Shown piece by piece: positions 32,865-41,827 of a stretch of DNA of 64,000 nt. Numbering within the stretch: the first letter of the stretch is position 1; each line of letters begins with the position of its first letter. The stretch spans positions 4,619,322-4,683,321 of the forward strand of contig NZ_CP039543.1 in NCBI RefSeq assembly GCF_013085545.1, given 5' to 3'. Below the pieces are notes generated by a model. That model was given only the letters and a program-made list of their open reading frames with translations. It searched no databases and was not told the DNA's origin. Position numbers and translations under genes: made by a program. The DNA is from Oceanidesulfovibrio marinus. Lineage in GTDB: Bacteria > Desulfobacterota > Desulfovibrionia > Desulfovibrionales > Desulfovibrionaceae.

Positions 32865-34873
32865 GCCGTGGTGCTCCTTTTCGTCGCATCATCGGGCCTG
32901 AATATGCCCAGGGCGGCGTTCACGTCGGCGCGTTTGCCGAACAGATAGAGCAGGTCTCCGACCTGGAGCCGGAACGTGCCATCCGGGTTGGCCTCCAGCT
33001 GTCCATCGCGTCCCACGGCCACCACAGTCAGTCCGTGCTCCCGCCGCAGCGCTGTCTCCTCCAGCGTCTGTCCGTCCAGGGAGGAGCCCGGCTGTATGGT
33101 CACGCCGCTTACCTCCATGTCGGCGAACCGCCTGTCCAGGGCGGAGAAGGGCGAGGCAGGGGTCCGTTCGTTCCGCAGCAGGCTGTACCCTTCGGAGCGG
33201 ATATCCTCGGCCAGGCGCTGAATCTCGTGGCGCGGCATCATGTACCGGCAGAGCACCCGCGTGAAGATCTCGATGGCGGTCTCGAACTCCTCCGGCACCA
33301 CGTCGTTGGCGCCCAGACGGCGCAGCTCGTCCGTCTCGGTAACGAAGCGCGTGCGCGCCACCACATGCACCGACGGGTTCATCCGCTTGGCCAGCTCCAC
33401 GATCCGGCGCGTGGCCGCGGCGTCCGGTATGACCACGGCGAGCACCCGCGCGTTCTCGATGTGCGCATGCTCCAGCACGGCCTCCTGCGTGGCGTCGCCG
33501 TAGAAGATGGGGGTCCCGTCCCTTTGCGCCGCGCGCACCGTGTCCGGGTTCATCTCGATGATCACGTGGCGGATATCCGCCGCCTTGGCCGTGCGCTCCA
33601 GGTTCCGGCCACCCACGCCGTAGCCCACGATGATGAGATGGTCGCAGGCGTCCCGGCATGCCTCGGGTGTTGGCGCCGGCGCTGTGGGCCGGCGCATGAG
33701 CGGTGCAAGCAGCCGCCACGAGGCCATCCGGTCCGCCACGGCCGGAGAGAAGCGCATGGCAAAGGGCGTCAGCGCCATGGTCGTAATGCTCGCAGCCAGG
33801 AAAAGCTGGTAGGCGTTGCCGCCGATCACGCCGCCGGACAGGCCGGTCTTGGCCAGGATAAAGGAGAACTCGCCCACCTGGCACAGCGCCAGGCCGGCCA
33901 GAATGGCCGTGCGCAACGGGTAGCCCAGCACCATGGCGGCCGAGCCCGCGAGAATGGTCTTGAGCACGATGATGGCGGCCACGACCAGCAGCACCAGGGG
34001 CAGGTGCGAGAAAAAGTAGGAGATGTCCATCAGCATGCCGATAGATATGAAAAACAGGCTGGTGAACACGTCGCGGAAGGGAATGACCCCTTCCAGGGCG
34101 CTCAGGCTGAACTCCGACTGGGAGATGATGAGCCCGGCCATGAACGCGCCCAGGGAGAGCGACAGCCCTACGGCGTAGGTGAGGTAGGCGACGGAAAGGC
34201 AGATGGCCAGCGTGGTGAGCAGGAACAGCTCGCGGCTTCTGGTGCGGACCACATGCAGCAGCACCGTGGGCACCACGTAGCGCGCCAGCAGCAACACCAC
34301 CAGCAGCGTGGCCGCGGCCTTGAGCCCTAGCAGGGCCAGCGAGGAGGCGAGGCTGGCCTCCTGCCCGGCCAGGAACGGCACCATCAGCATCATGGGCACA
34401 ATCATCAGGTCCTGGAAGATCAGGATGGAGAGCGCGATGCGGCCGTGGGGCGCCTCGATCTGCGAGCTTTCCTGCAGCAGCTTGAGCACGATGGCCGTGG
34501 AGGAAAGGGAGACGAGGAAGCCGACAAAGAGGGCTTGGCTGGTGGTAAGGCCGAACAGCTCGGAAATGCCGAAGAACACGGCGATGGTGGCCAGAAGCTG
34601 CACCGCGCCGCCCAGGAAGACCGGCTTTTTCAGGCGCACCAGCTCCTCGGCCGAGAGCTCCAGCCCGATGGTGAACAGCAGAAGGATGACGCCGACCTCG
34701 GCCATGATCTCGACCTCGTGCAAGGCGTCCACCAGGCCGAGGCCGTGCGGACCGGCCAGGATGCCCGTGAGCAGAAAGCCGACAATGGCCGGCACGCGGA
34801 GCTTGTGAAACACGAAGATGACCGCGATGGACAGGCCGAATATGACAACGAACACGTTGAGAAGCATTTCCAT
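32861..34873 (-). CDS. KefB-like CPA2 cation:proton antiporter with TrkA-N and TrkA-C
   Basis: A 670-residue protein from the ATG at 34873 (MEMLLNVFVV), with GGAG upstream; the open frame extends 99 codons further but lacks any signal. About twelve transmembrane helices make up the Na/H-exchanger domain (1-385), then a TrkA-N Rossmann domain (IIVGYGVGGRNLERTAK near 419-435, binding NAD(H)), and a TrkA-C domain near 575-655 (SLDGQTLEETALRREHGLTVVAVGRDG). Such proteins move K+ or Na+ against protons under nucleotide control. No glutathione-binding KefF partner is nearby; instead a zinc-ribbon protein is coupled at its end. Confidence 0.9.
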   Translation of the reverse strand: MEMLLNVFVVIFGLSIAVIFVFHKLRVPAIVGFLLTGILAGPHGLGLVDALHEVEIMAEVGVILLLFTIGLELSAEELVRLKKPVFLGGAVQLLATIAVFFGISELFGLTTSQALFVGFLVSLSSTAIVLKLLQESSQIEAPHGRIALSILIFQDLMIVPMMLMVPFLAGQEASLASSLALLGLKAAATLLVVLLLARYVVPTVLLHVVRTRSRELFLLTTLAICLSVAYLTYAVGLSLSLGAFMAGLIISQSEFSLSALEGVIPFRDVFTSLFFISIGMLMDISYFFSHLPLVLLVVAAIIVLKTILAGSAAMVLGYPLRTAILAGLALCQVGEFSFILAKTGLSGGVIGGNAYQLFLAASITTMALTPFAMRFSPAVADRMASWRLLAPLMRRPTAPAPTPEACRDACDHLIIVGYGVGGRNLERTAKAADIRHVIIEMNPDTVRAAQRDGTPIFYGDATQEAVLEHAHIENARVLAVVIPDAAATRRIVELAKRMNPSVHVVARTRFVTETDELRRLGANDVVPEEFETAIEIFTRVLCRYMMPRHEIQRLAEDIRSEGYSLLRNERTPASPFSALDRRFADMEVSGVTIQPGSSLDGQTLEETALRREHGLTVVAVGRDGQLEANPDGTFRLQVGDLLYLFGKRADVNAALGIFRPDDATKRSTTA

Positions 34874-35208
34874 GGGAACGGAATCTCCGGGAATATGTGC
34901 GGGGGGAATCAGTCTCTGGGAGTATACAAGACGGGTTGGAAAAGCCAAGGGGTCATATGGGTCCTTCCCTGTCTCGTCTCCCAAAGGCGCATGATTTTCG
35001 CGCTGGTGACAAAGTGGGCGGATGAGAGTAATCAGGCTCGTCGGACATCGGCCCGCGATCGCCTGCGGGCTATCCAGCCGCCGCGGCGGCTCGTGTATGT
35101 TTCTTGCATAAAATCCCCAGGGGCGCCGGGGGCGGAAATATTCTCCTGCCGGCTGCAACCCCAGGGCCATTCAATAGCTTTTTGGATTCCAACGAAGGGT
35201 CGGATGTC
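34874..35208. other. Divergent intergenic region, antiporter / NeuB-family gene
   Basis: A 335-bp gap between divergent genes. No gene, riboswitch or repeat was recognised, and no promoter could be assigned with confidence on either strand. Confidence 0.4.
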
Positions 35209-36282
35209 ATGATGGATCGTGAAATCACGCTCGATGGCTTTGCCGTCAACGATAACTCGCCATGCTATGTGGTCGCGGAGATCGGGTTGAACCATCAAGG
35301 GCGGCTCGATATCGCTCTGCAGTTGATGGACGCCGCCGCGGAGTGCGGCGCGCACGCCGTGAAGTTTCAGAAACGCGACCCCAGGAAGCTGCTCACGCGC
35401 GAGTTTTATGAAGCGCCGTATCCGGGCGAGCACAGCCTGGGCGCCACCTATGGCGAGCACCGCGAAGCCCTGGAGCTGACCGCGCAGGACTATGCAGCTA
35501 TCCTGGAGCACGGCCGCACGTTGGGCATCACCGTGTTCGCCACGCCGTTCGACGAACCCAGCGCGGACCTGTTGCACGAGCTGGGCATGCCCTTTTTCAA
35601 GATCGCCTCGGCCGACCTGAAGAACCGGCCCCTGCAGGAGCGCGTCGCCTCATTCGGCAAGCCGGTCATCCTCTCCACGGGCGGCGGCGCCATGGAGGAC
35701 GTGCGTCGGGCCTATGGAACCCTCACCGCGTCCGGCGTGGAGGTGGCCATTCTGCAGTGCACGGCGTGCTATCCGGTGCGCGACCTCGCCACCATGAACC
35801 TGCGCGTGATCGACTCCTACCGCCGGGTGTTCCCCTGTGTGGTGGGGCTCTCGGACCACGAGTGCGGCGTAATCATGCCGCTGGCGGCCTTCGGGCTGGG
35901 CGCGCGCATCGTGGAAAAGCACTTCACCCTGGACCGCACCATGCGCGGGCCGGACCACAAGGCCTCGCTGGAGCCTGCCGAGCTGGCCGAGCTGACCCGA
36001 TCGCTCCGGGACGCGCACACCGCCCTGGGCGACGGCATCAAGCTGCCCCAGACGTGCGAGGCCCCTGCCATGGAAAAGCTCTCCAAGAAGATCGTGGCGG
36101 CGCGCGATCTGCCCGCCGGACATATCATCAGCCTGGACGACCTGGCCTACAAGTCGCCGGGCAACGGCGGCCTGCCGCCTGTGGATGCGGACGCCGTGCT
36201 GGGCCGGGCGCTCACTCGGGGCCTCGGCGTGGATGACGCCGTGACCTTCGACCTGCTGGCCCCGCGCCGCGAGGGCGTATGA
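35209..36282 (+). CDS. neuB: NeuB-family nonulosonic acid (sialic-acid-like) synthase
   Basis: A 357-residue protein from the first of two adjacent ATGs (35209, 35212). The NeuB TIM barrel (about 15-265) starts YVVAEIGLNHQGRLD and contains KFQKRDP, FFKIASADLKN, ILSTGGG and GLSDHE motifs; residues about 295-355 form the SAF antifreeze-like domain (ARDLPAGHIISLDDLAYKSPG). It condenses phosphoenolpyruvate with an N-acetylated hexosamine to make a nine-carbon acid used on flagella, lipopolysaccharide or capsule. Whether the product is sialic, legionaminic or pseudaminic acid is not clear; no neuA or neuC lies beside it. The stop overlaps the CbiQ start (ATGA). Confidence 0.88.
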   Translation: MMDREITLDGFAVNDNSPCYVVAEIGLNHQGRLDIALQLMDAAAECGAHAVKFQKRDPRKLLTREFYEAPYPGEHSLGATYGEHREALELTAQDYAAILEHGRTLGITVFATPFDEPSADLLHELGMPFFKIASADLKNRPLQERVASFGKPVILSTGGGAMEDVRRAYGTLTASGVEVAILQCTACYPVRDLATMNLRVIDSYRRVFPCVVGLSDHECGVIMPLAAFGLGARIVEKHFTLDRTMRGPDHKASLEPAELAELTRSLRDAHTALGDGIKLPQTCEAPAMEKLSKKIVAARDLPAGHIISLDDLAYKSPGNGGLPPVDADAVLGRALTRGLGVDDAVTFDLLAPRREGV

Positions 36283-37031
36283 TCCGCGAGCAGTTCGCGC
36301 AGGGCGACTCCTTTCTGCACCGGCTGGACCCGCGCGCCAAGCTCATCGCGGCCGTGGCGCTGTCCGTGGTGCTGGCCCTGGTGCAGACATTTCCGGCGGC
36401 CGGCGCCGGCCTGGCCCTGGGCATCATCCTGACCGTGCTGGCGCGGCTCGATGCCCGCGAGGTGCTCCGCCGCCTGCTGGTGGTCAACGCCTTCATCCTC
36501 TTCATCTGGCTGCTGATGCCGCCCACTTACGGCGGGGCCGCCGCGTTCCACCTTGGGCCCATACCCTACAGCCGGGCAGGCATCCGGCTGGCCGCGCTCA
36601 TCACCCTCAAGTCCAACGGCATCGTGCTCATGCTCATGGCCCTGGCCGCCACATCCACCCTGGTGGACATGGGTCGCGCCATGGAGAGCCTGGGCCTGCC
36701 TGCCACGCTCTGCCGGCTGCTGCTCTACACCGTGCGCTACCTTTCGGTCATCGAGGACGAGTTCCACAGGCTGGCGCGCGCCGCAGCGTTGCGCGGCTTT
36801 GTCCCCAAGCTCAGCATCCACACCTGCCGGACCTACGGCAACATGATCGCCATGACCATGGTGCGCAGCTACAACCGCGCCAAACGCGTGCACCAGGCCA
36901 TGCTGCTGCGCGGCTTCAACGGCCGCTTCGTCAGCCTGCACACCTTCTCGTTCCGGGCGTGGGATGTGTGCTTCACCGCGGTCGCCATTCTGACCGCCGT
37001 CGGCCTTGCGGCCATCGAGCTCGCAGGCTAA
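36279..37031 (+). CDS. cbiQ: ECF transporter transmembrane component (CbiQ-like)
   Basis: A 250-residue membrane protein with five or six helices, beginning SFLHRLDPRAKLIAAV, the conserved start of the CbiQ family. The two coupling helices that bind the ATPase carry Ala-Arg-Gly motifs: AAALRGF near 168-174 and AMLLRGF near 207-213. It is the T-component of an energy-coupling-factor importer, probably for cobalt or nickel, together with the CbiO ATPase 9 bp downstream. The substrate-binding CbiM/CbiN or NikM component is not present in the window. Confidence 0.87.
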   Translation: MIREQFAQGDSFLHRLDPRAKLIAAVALSVVLALVQTFPAAGAGLALGIILTVLARLDAREVLRRLLVVNAFILFIWLLMPPTYGGAAAFHLGPIPYSRAGIRLAALITLKSNGIVLMLMALAATSTLVDMGRAMESLGLPATLCRLLLYTVRYLSVIEDEFHRLARAAALRGFVPKLSIHTCRTYGNMIAMTMVRSYNRAKRVHQAMLLRGFNGRFVSLHTFSFRAWDVCFTAVAILTAVGLAAIELAG

Positions 37032-37040
37032 GAGAACCCG

Positions 37041-37772
37041 ATGTCCGCGCCGCTGTTCGAAATCCGCAACGCGACCTTTGCCTATCCAGGAGCCGAGCCC
37101 GTGCTCCGTGGCTGTGACTTCCGTTTCAACGGCAGCCGTCAGGGCATTGTGGGCGACAACGGCAGCGGCAAGACCACGCTGCTCCTCATGGTCATGGGGC
37201 TGGTCACGCCGCAGTCGGGCGGGGTGTTCTTCAAGGGTGAGGAGGTGACGGACGAGAGCGGTTTCGCCGCGCTGCGCCGCGCCGTGGGCTACTGCTTTCA
37301 GAATGCGGACGACCAGCTCTTCTCCCCCACCGTGCTGGAGGACGTGGCATTCGGGCCGCTGAACCTGGGCAAATCCCAGGCCGAAGCGCGGGATATCGCC
37401 ATGCAGACCCTGGAGCGTGTGGGCCTGGCCGGTTACGGGGAGCGCATCACCTACACCCTTTCCGGCGGCGAGAAGCGGTTGGCCTCCCTGGCCACGGTGC
37501 TGGCCATGCAGCCGCAGGCCCTGCTGCTGGACGAGCCCACCAACGACCTGGACCCGGCCACGCGCGACAGGCTGGTCGAGGTGCTGCGGACCATTGACAT
37601 CCCCTTTGCGATCATCTCCCACGACTGGGACTTCCTCGACCGCACCGTAGACTCGCTCCAGATCATGGAGAAGGGCGCGCTACGACCGCTCAGCAAATCC
37701 GCCCTGCACACGCACACCCACGTACACACCGGCGGCGACGCGCCGCACGACCACGACCACCTCGACAGCTGA
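37041..37772 (+). CDS. cbiO: ECF transporter ATPase (CbiO-like) with His-rich tail
   Basis: A 243-residue ABC ATPase: Walker A GDNGSGKTT (about 38-46), Q-loop CFQNADDQLF typical of CbiO, signature LSGGEKRLA, Walker B LLLDEPTNDLDP and the switch His in ISHD. The C-terminal 22 residues are histidine-rich (HTHTHVHTGG, HDHDH), a likely nickel/cobalt-binding tail supporting a transition-metal substrate. It pairs with the CbiQ-like protein; a single ATPase gene implies a homodimer. Confidence 0.9.
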   Translation: MSAPLFEIRNATFAYPGAEPVLRGCDFRFNGSRQGIVGDNGSGKTTLLLMVMGLVTPQSGGVFFKGEEVTDESGFAALRRAVGYCFQNADDQLFSPTVLEDVAFGPLNLGKSQAEARDIAMQTLERVGLAGYGERITYTLSGGEKRLASLATVLAMQPQALLLDEPTNDLDPATRDRLVEVLRTIDIPFAIISHDWDFLDRTVDSLQIMEKGALRPLSKSALHTHTHVHTGGDAPHDHDHLDS

Positions 37773-37954
37773 GCCCTGCCGGGCCGCGCTGCCTATCGAT
37801 GCATAAATTGCTCACGCACCCGGGGAACGAATCTCCGGAGTGATGCGTCACGTCCGAACACAGGAACGTCGGTCAGCAAGAGGGGATGGCGCGCTCTGCG
37901 CGCAACGAAATGCCGCCAATGATGGGCGGAAGGGCGATGGATGGGGAAGAGCCG

Positions 37955-38305
37955 TTAGTCTTCGGCGATCTCGTTTTCGTGCCGCTCCACAGAATCGAGG
38001 CACTGGAAAAAATCGATCACGCAGGGGATGCGCAGGGAGTAGAAGACCTGCAGGCCGCGGCGTTCGTCCTTGACGATACCGGCTCGTTTCAGCACACCGA
38101 GGTGCTTGGAAACGGTGGAGATGTCCACCCCTACGAGATTGGTGAGATCGCGGACGTTTTTTTCCTCACGGTAAAGAACGTCCACGAGAAATAATCGCGT
38201 GGGGTGGGCAAGTGCCTTGAGGATGCCTGCCTTGGCCTCAAACTCGCTGGGAATGCGGAGCGGAGTGAAAGCAGATTCGCTTTTTTGGGCGTAGTGCGGT
38301 GCCAT
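37955..38305 (-). CDS. ArsR/SmtB-family transcriptional regulator
   Basis: A 116-residue protein from the ATG at 38305; a TTG at 38341 would add 12 residues. Winged helix-turn-helix: AGILKALAHPTRLFLVDVLYREEKNVRDLTNLVGVDISTVSKHLGVLKRAGIV. The alpha-3 ELCVC metal motif of arsenic/cadmium sensors is absent; two cysteines (IPCVIDFFQC) near the C-terminal helix could bind metal or respond to redox. It lies just after the Fpg-family gene (33 bp) on the same strand and convergent to the CbiO gene. Target genes are unknown. Confidence 0.85.
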   Translation of the reverse strand: MAPHYAQKSESAFTPLRIPSEFEAKAGILKALAHPTRLFLVDVLYREEKNVRDLTNLVGVDISTVSKHLGVLKRAGIVKDERRGLQVFYSLRIPCVIDFFQCLDSVERHENEIAED

Positions 38306-38337
38306 GGATGGGAAGGTATTCCAGGCGTGTGGGAGGG

Positions 38338-39123
38338 TCAAGAAATTTTATTCTGACAAATGTGACATACAAAAGTCCCGCGTCCATTCACCTCTATTCG
38401 TTGCACTTTTCCGGTACATTTCGGGCAGGCCGCGCCTTCTTGACGGTGGGGAATGAGCCATGAAGTTGGAAATTGTGACGGGTCGGCTTGCCTGTCTGCC
38501 GCCTCTTTGAGCACGCGCTGCGTCACACCGTGCAGCGTACGCAATGTGTCTTTGTCTATTGATTTCACCTGTGATTTTGGGTGGATGCCGGCCTGGAAAA
38601 GTATCTCATCGGCGTAGACGTTGCCTACTCCGGCGATGAGCGACTGGTCCATGAGCGCGGATTTGACACCGCCACGGCGGTTTTGCATCAGCTCCACAAA
38701 GCGATCCGCGCTTACGCGCAGGGCGTCTTCGCCGAGTTTCTTCTCGTTCACGTACGCATCCACGTCGTCCGTGAGATCCACGAAGCCGAGCTTGCGCGGC
38801 GCGATGTAGCTGAAATGGAAACCGTTCTCCAGCTCGAAGTCGGCATGCGTGTGCTCCGGGTCCTGCGGCGTTCTGGCATAACCGAAGTGGCCGGTCATGC
38901 CGAAGTGGAAGACCAGCCATTTTTTCTCCACGCGCGCGAAGAGAAACTTGCCGTGGGTGCGGGTCTCTTCCATGGCGTTGCCCGTGGCGGCGCCGGCCAC
39001 GGCCTGGACCGTGGTCCCATGCTTCAGGACCGCTTCATCCACATGGGTGTGGGCAATGGGTTTGTGCAGCGCCGTGGACTCCAGATAGTCTGCAAAGGCG
39101 TGTACGTCCGGCAGCTCCGGCAT
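38338..39123 (-). CDS. Formamidopyrimidine-DNA glycosylase (Fpg/Nei) family protein
   Basis: A 261-residue DNA-repair enzyme. The N-terminus reads MPELPDV: the Schiff-base Pro2 and catalytic Glu3 are kept, but the usual Glu6 is Asp. Lys59 (THGKF) corresponds to the beta-hairpin lysine. The H2TH motif is seen in DQSLIAGVGNVYADEILFQAGIHP (near 159-182), and a C-terminal zinc finger has CPKC and CHIC. It removes oxidised bases and cleaves the abasic site. The sequence differs enough from MutM that it may be an Fpg paralogue with other substrate preference. It is transcribed with the ArsR gene. Confidence 0.87.
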   Translation of the reverse strand: MPELPDVHAFADYLESTALHKPIAHTHVDEAVLKHGTTVQAVAGAATGNAMEETRTHGKFLFARVEKKWLVFHFGMTGHFGYARTPQDPEHTHADFELENGFHFSYIAPRKLGFVDLTDDVDAYVNEKKLGEDALRVSADRFVELMQNRRGGVKSALMDQSLIAGVGNVYADEILFQAGIHPKSQVKSIDKDTLRTLHGVTQRVLKEAADRQADPSQFPTSWLIPHRQEGAACPKCTGKVQRIEVNGRGTFVCHICQNKIS

Positions 39124-39370
39124 GGGGCGGCTCCTGGTTGCTGTGAAGAGTCTGCAGCCAGAATACCCGCGGCGGCGCGAGCTGTGGAGGGGACATCTCG
39201 GGGGATGGCGCAGCCGGAACCTACAGCCGCATTACCCGCAGCATGGACCGGGCAGGATGGCCGGAGAGGTCCTGGCTGTATCCAGAATTATAGACAGACA
39301 CGACGCCGGAACGGCGCGGCTCTTGAGTTTCCTGGTAGAAATTTGCTCATGCGCGAGTAGGGCCGTGCGG

Positions 39371-40360
39371 CTACTTAGTCCAGTCTTTCTCGTGCCAGTT
39401 CCAGGCCGTGCGCACAATATACTCCAGGTCGGAGCGCGAGGGCTGCCAGCCGAGCTCGGCGATTGCGCGGGAGGCATTGCCGCAGAGCTGGGCCGGGTCA
39501 CCGCTGCGGCGTTCGCCCTGGATAACACGGAAGTCGCGGCCCGTGACTTTGCGTGCTGTCTCAATGACTTCGCGCACGGAATGGCCCTGGCCAAATCCAA
39601 GATTGTAGACACTGCTTTCGCCGCCGTTCAGCAGCTTTTCCAGGGCCAGGATGTGGGCGTCGGCCAGGTCCAGCACGTGGATGTAGTCGCGGATGCAGGT
39701 GCCGTCCGAGGTTTCGTAGTCGTCGCCGAAGATGGTGATGGCGTCGCGCTTTCCGGCGGCCGCGGCCAGCACCAGGGGAATGAGGTGCGACTCCGGGTCG
39801 TGCCGTTCGCCGCACTCCATGTCCGGGTCGGCGCCGGCGGCGTTGAAGTAGCGCAGGGAGACGTAGCGCATGCCGTAGGCGGCGTCGAAGTCGGAGAGGA
39901 TGCTCTCCACCATCAGCTTGGCGCGGCCGTACGGCGAGATTGGGGCCTGCGGGTGATCCTCCGGAATTGGGATGACGTTGGGGATGCCGTAGGTGGCGCA
40001 GGTGGAGGAGAAGATGATGCTGCGCACGCCGGCGCGGCGCATGGCCTGCAGCAGGGTCAGCGTGCCGGCCACGTTGTTCTCGTAGTATTTTTCCGGATCG
40101 GTCACGGACTCGCCCACCAGGGAGAACGCTGCGAAGTGCATGACCGCGTCGATGCGCTCGGTTTTGAACAGCAGATCGAGCTGCTCGGCAAAACGCATGT
40201 CGGCCAGCACGAACTCTCCCCAGCGGACCAGGTCGCGGTGGCCGGTGGCCAGGTTGTCCAGAACAATGGTGCGATAGCCGCGCCGGGTCAGCTCTTTGTT
40301 GATGTGGCTGCCGATGTAGCCGGCGCCGCCGACGACGAGGATGGTGGCCTGTTGGGTCAT
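39371..40360 (-). CDS. galE: UDP-glucose 4-epimerase
   Basis: A 329-residue extended short-chain dehydrogenase. NAD-binding GGAGYIGSH (11-19), FSSTCATYG with the catalytic Thr/Ser (about 117-125) and the catalytic pair Tyr144 and Lys148 (YGRAK). Also the substrate loop FNAAGADPD. It interconverts UDP-glucose and UDP-galactose (or the N-acetyl forms), providing donors for EPS and lipopolysaccharide. Monocistronic, 11 kb from the EPS locus. Confidence 0.92.
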   Translation of the reverse strand: MTQQATILVVGGAGYIGSHINKELTRRGYRTIVLDNLATGHRDLVRWGEFVLADMRFAEQLDLLFKTERIDAVMHFAAFSLVGESVTDPEKYYENNVAGTLTLLQAMRRAGVRSIIFSSTCATYGIPNVIPIPEDHPQAPISPYGRAKLMVESILSDFDAAYGMRYVSLRYFNAAGADPDMECGERHDPESHLIPLVLAAAAGKRDAITIFGDDYETSDGTCIRDYIHVLDLADAHILALEKLLNGGESSVYNLGFGQGHSVREVIETARKVTGRDFRVIQGERRSGDPAQLCGNASRAIAELGWQPSRSDLEYIVRTAWNWHEKDWTK

Positions 40361-40496
40361 GTGGAACTCTCGCAGGAACAGGTGGAGTCGGAATGGGCGT
40401 CAGACGGCCAATGCCGGGTGGCGTGTCGGGTATAGCACGTTGCGGCGGCTGCGGGCAACGGTGCGGGCAAATGGAGATGCCGCCCGCTCAACACCG

Positions 40497-40952
40497 TCAG
40501 GGCTCCAGGCCGGCCTTGCTGGCGCACTCGGCGCAGAGGCCGTCCAGCCGGATATCGGAGGACATCACCACCAGGCCGCGGCCGCTGGCTAGGCGCTCCA
40601 GCACTGCCGGGGCCTCGGTGCAGTCCAGGCACTCCATCTTGCGGCAGCGGGTGCAGTAGAAGTGGCAGTGGTGCGGCTTGCCCCCGCCGGGCAGGCAGTA
40701 GCGGAAGGCGCGGTCCGGAGGAGCCGGCGAGGAGAGCCGGCGCACCAGCCCGTGCTCCACGAGCAGGTCCAGAATTCTGTACAACGAGACCTTGTTGATG
40801 GACTGCTCGCGCCGCACGAGCTCCAGGATGTCCGGGGCCGCCAGGGGGCGGTCCGCCTCGGACAGAAGTCGGACCACCTGGTGGCGCAGGGGGGTGTCCT
40901 CTATGCCAGCCTCCGCGAGCAGATCGTGCGGCGTGAGGTCGGAGATGCTCAT
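40497..40952 (-). CDS. zur: Fur-family regulator of the zinc cluster (Zur-like)
   Basis: A 151-residue protein from the ATG at 40952, preceded by GGAGG. Fur fold: winged helix with LRHQVVRLLSEADRPLAAPDILELVRREQSINKVSLYRILDLLVEHGLV, followed by a metal-binding part with HHCHFYCTRCRKMECLDC and a C-terminal CAEC pair. Its ATG overlaps the znuB stop (ATGA), placing it as last gene of znuABC. Zur represses zinc uptake when zinc is ample and probably binds the tandem palindromes in front of znuA. The name rests on context. Confidence 0.85.
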   Translation of the reverse strand: MSISDLTPHDLLAEAGIEDTPLRHQVVRLLSEADRPLAAPDILELVRREQSINKVSLYRILDLLVEHGLVRRLSSPAPPDRAFRYCLPGGGKPHHCHFYCTRCRKMECLDCTEAPAVLERLASGRGLVVMSSDIRLDGLCAECASKAGLEP

Positions 40953-41827
40953 GTGTCCTCCGTAGATTGGGCGCCAGAGGGGGAAGTGGACGGGGCGTCG
41001 GGCAGCCGCCTGCGGCCATGGATGAGCCAGCCGAGCAGGTGCTGCGCCAGGTAGGCCACCGTGGCCACGGCAATGATGGTGGCGCCGGACGTGGTGTCCC
41101 AGATGTAGGAGAGCGCCAGGCCGACAATGCAGAAGGCCAGGGAGTAGCACACGGCGCGGGCCATCATGCCGGCTAGACTGCGGGACCGTCCCTCGGCCAG
41201 GTGCGGTGGAATGGTTAGCAGGGCGATGACCAGGATGAGGCCCACCACGCGGATGATCATCACCACGCTGAGCGCCACGAGGCCGATGAGCAGGTAGTGG
41301 ACGAGCATGATGCGCACGCCGGCGGTGCGGGCGAACTCGCGGTCGAAGGAGAAGGCGATGAGGTCCTTGTACCAGTGGAAGACCGCGAGCAGGATCACCA
41401 CGTCCATCCCGGCCATGAGCCAGAGCTCCTGCGTGGGCACGGCCAGGATGGAGCCGAAGAGAAAGCTCATGAGGTCCACGTTGTAGCCCGGCGACAGGTC
41501 CACCAGCAGGATGCCGAGGGCCATGCCCGCGGCCCACAGCACACCTACCAGCGTGTCCGTGCGATCGCCGCGCTCAAAGGTCAGCGCGCCCATGCCCAGG
41601 GAGGCCGCCAGGGTGAAGCCCACGGTGGTGGGGATGACCGGGATGCCCAGCCAGAATGCGATGCCGACCCCGCCGTACGCGGCATGGGCCACGCCCCCGG
41701 CCAGGAAGACGATGCGGTTGACCACCACAAGCGTGCCGATGACGCCGCAGGCGATGCTGGCCAGCAGACCGGCGACCAGGGCGTACTGCATGAACTGATG
41801 AGACAGCGCCTCGGTCATGATCAGCAT
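40949..41827 (-). CDS. znuB: Zinc ABC transporter permease ZnuB
   Basis: A 292-residue membrane protein from the ATG at 41827, which overlaps the znuC stop (ATGCTGA); an internal ATG at 41818 is possible. About eight helices of the ABC-3 family: GVIGTLVVVNRIVFLAGGVAHAAYGGVGIA near 30-59 is the conserved start, and the helix-loop AEGRSRSLAGMM near 220 contacts the ATPase. It forms the inner-membrane channel for Zn2+ (or Mn2+) with ZnuA and ZnuC. Confidence 0.92.
   Translation of the reverse strand: MLIMTEALSHQFMQYALVAGLLASIACGVIGTLVVVNRIVFLAGGVAHAAYGGVGIAFWLGIPVIPTTVGFTLAASLGMGALTFERGDRTDTLVGVLWAAGMALGILLVDLSPGYNVDLMSFLFGSILAVPTQELWLMAGMDVVILLAVFHWYKDLIAFSFDREFARTAGVRIMLVHYLLIGLVALSVVMIIRVVGLILVIALLTIPPHLAEGRSRSLAGMMARAVCYSLAFCIVGLALSYIWDTTSGATIIAVATVAYLAQHLLGWLIHGRRRLPDAPSTSPSGAQSTEDT

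Noticed and set aside
37840-38194. Short plus-strand frames over the ArsR gene
   Set aside because: They are antisense to a clear ArsR winged-helix protein and have no motif or start signal.
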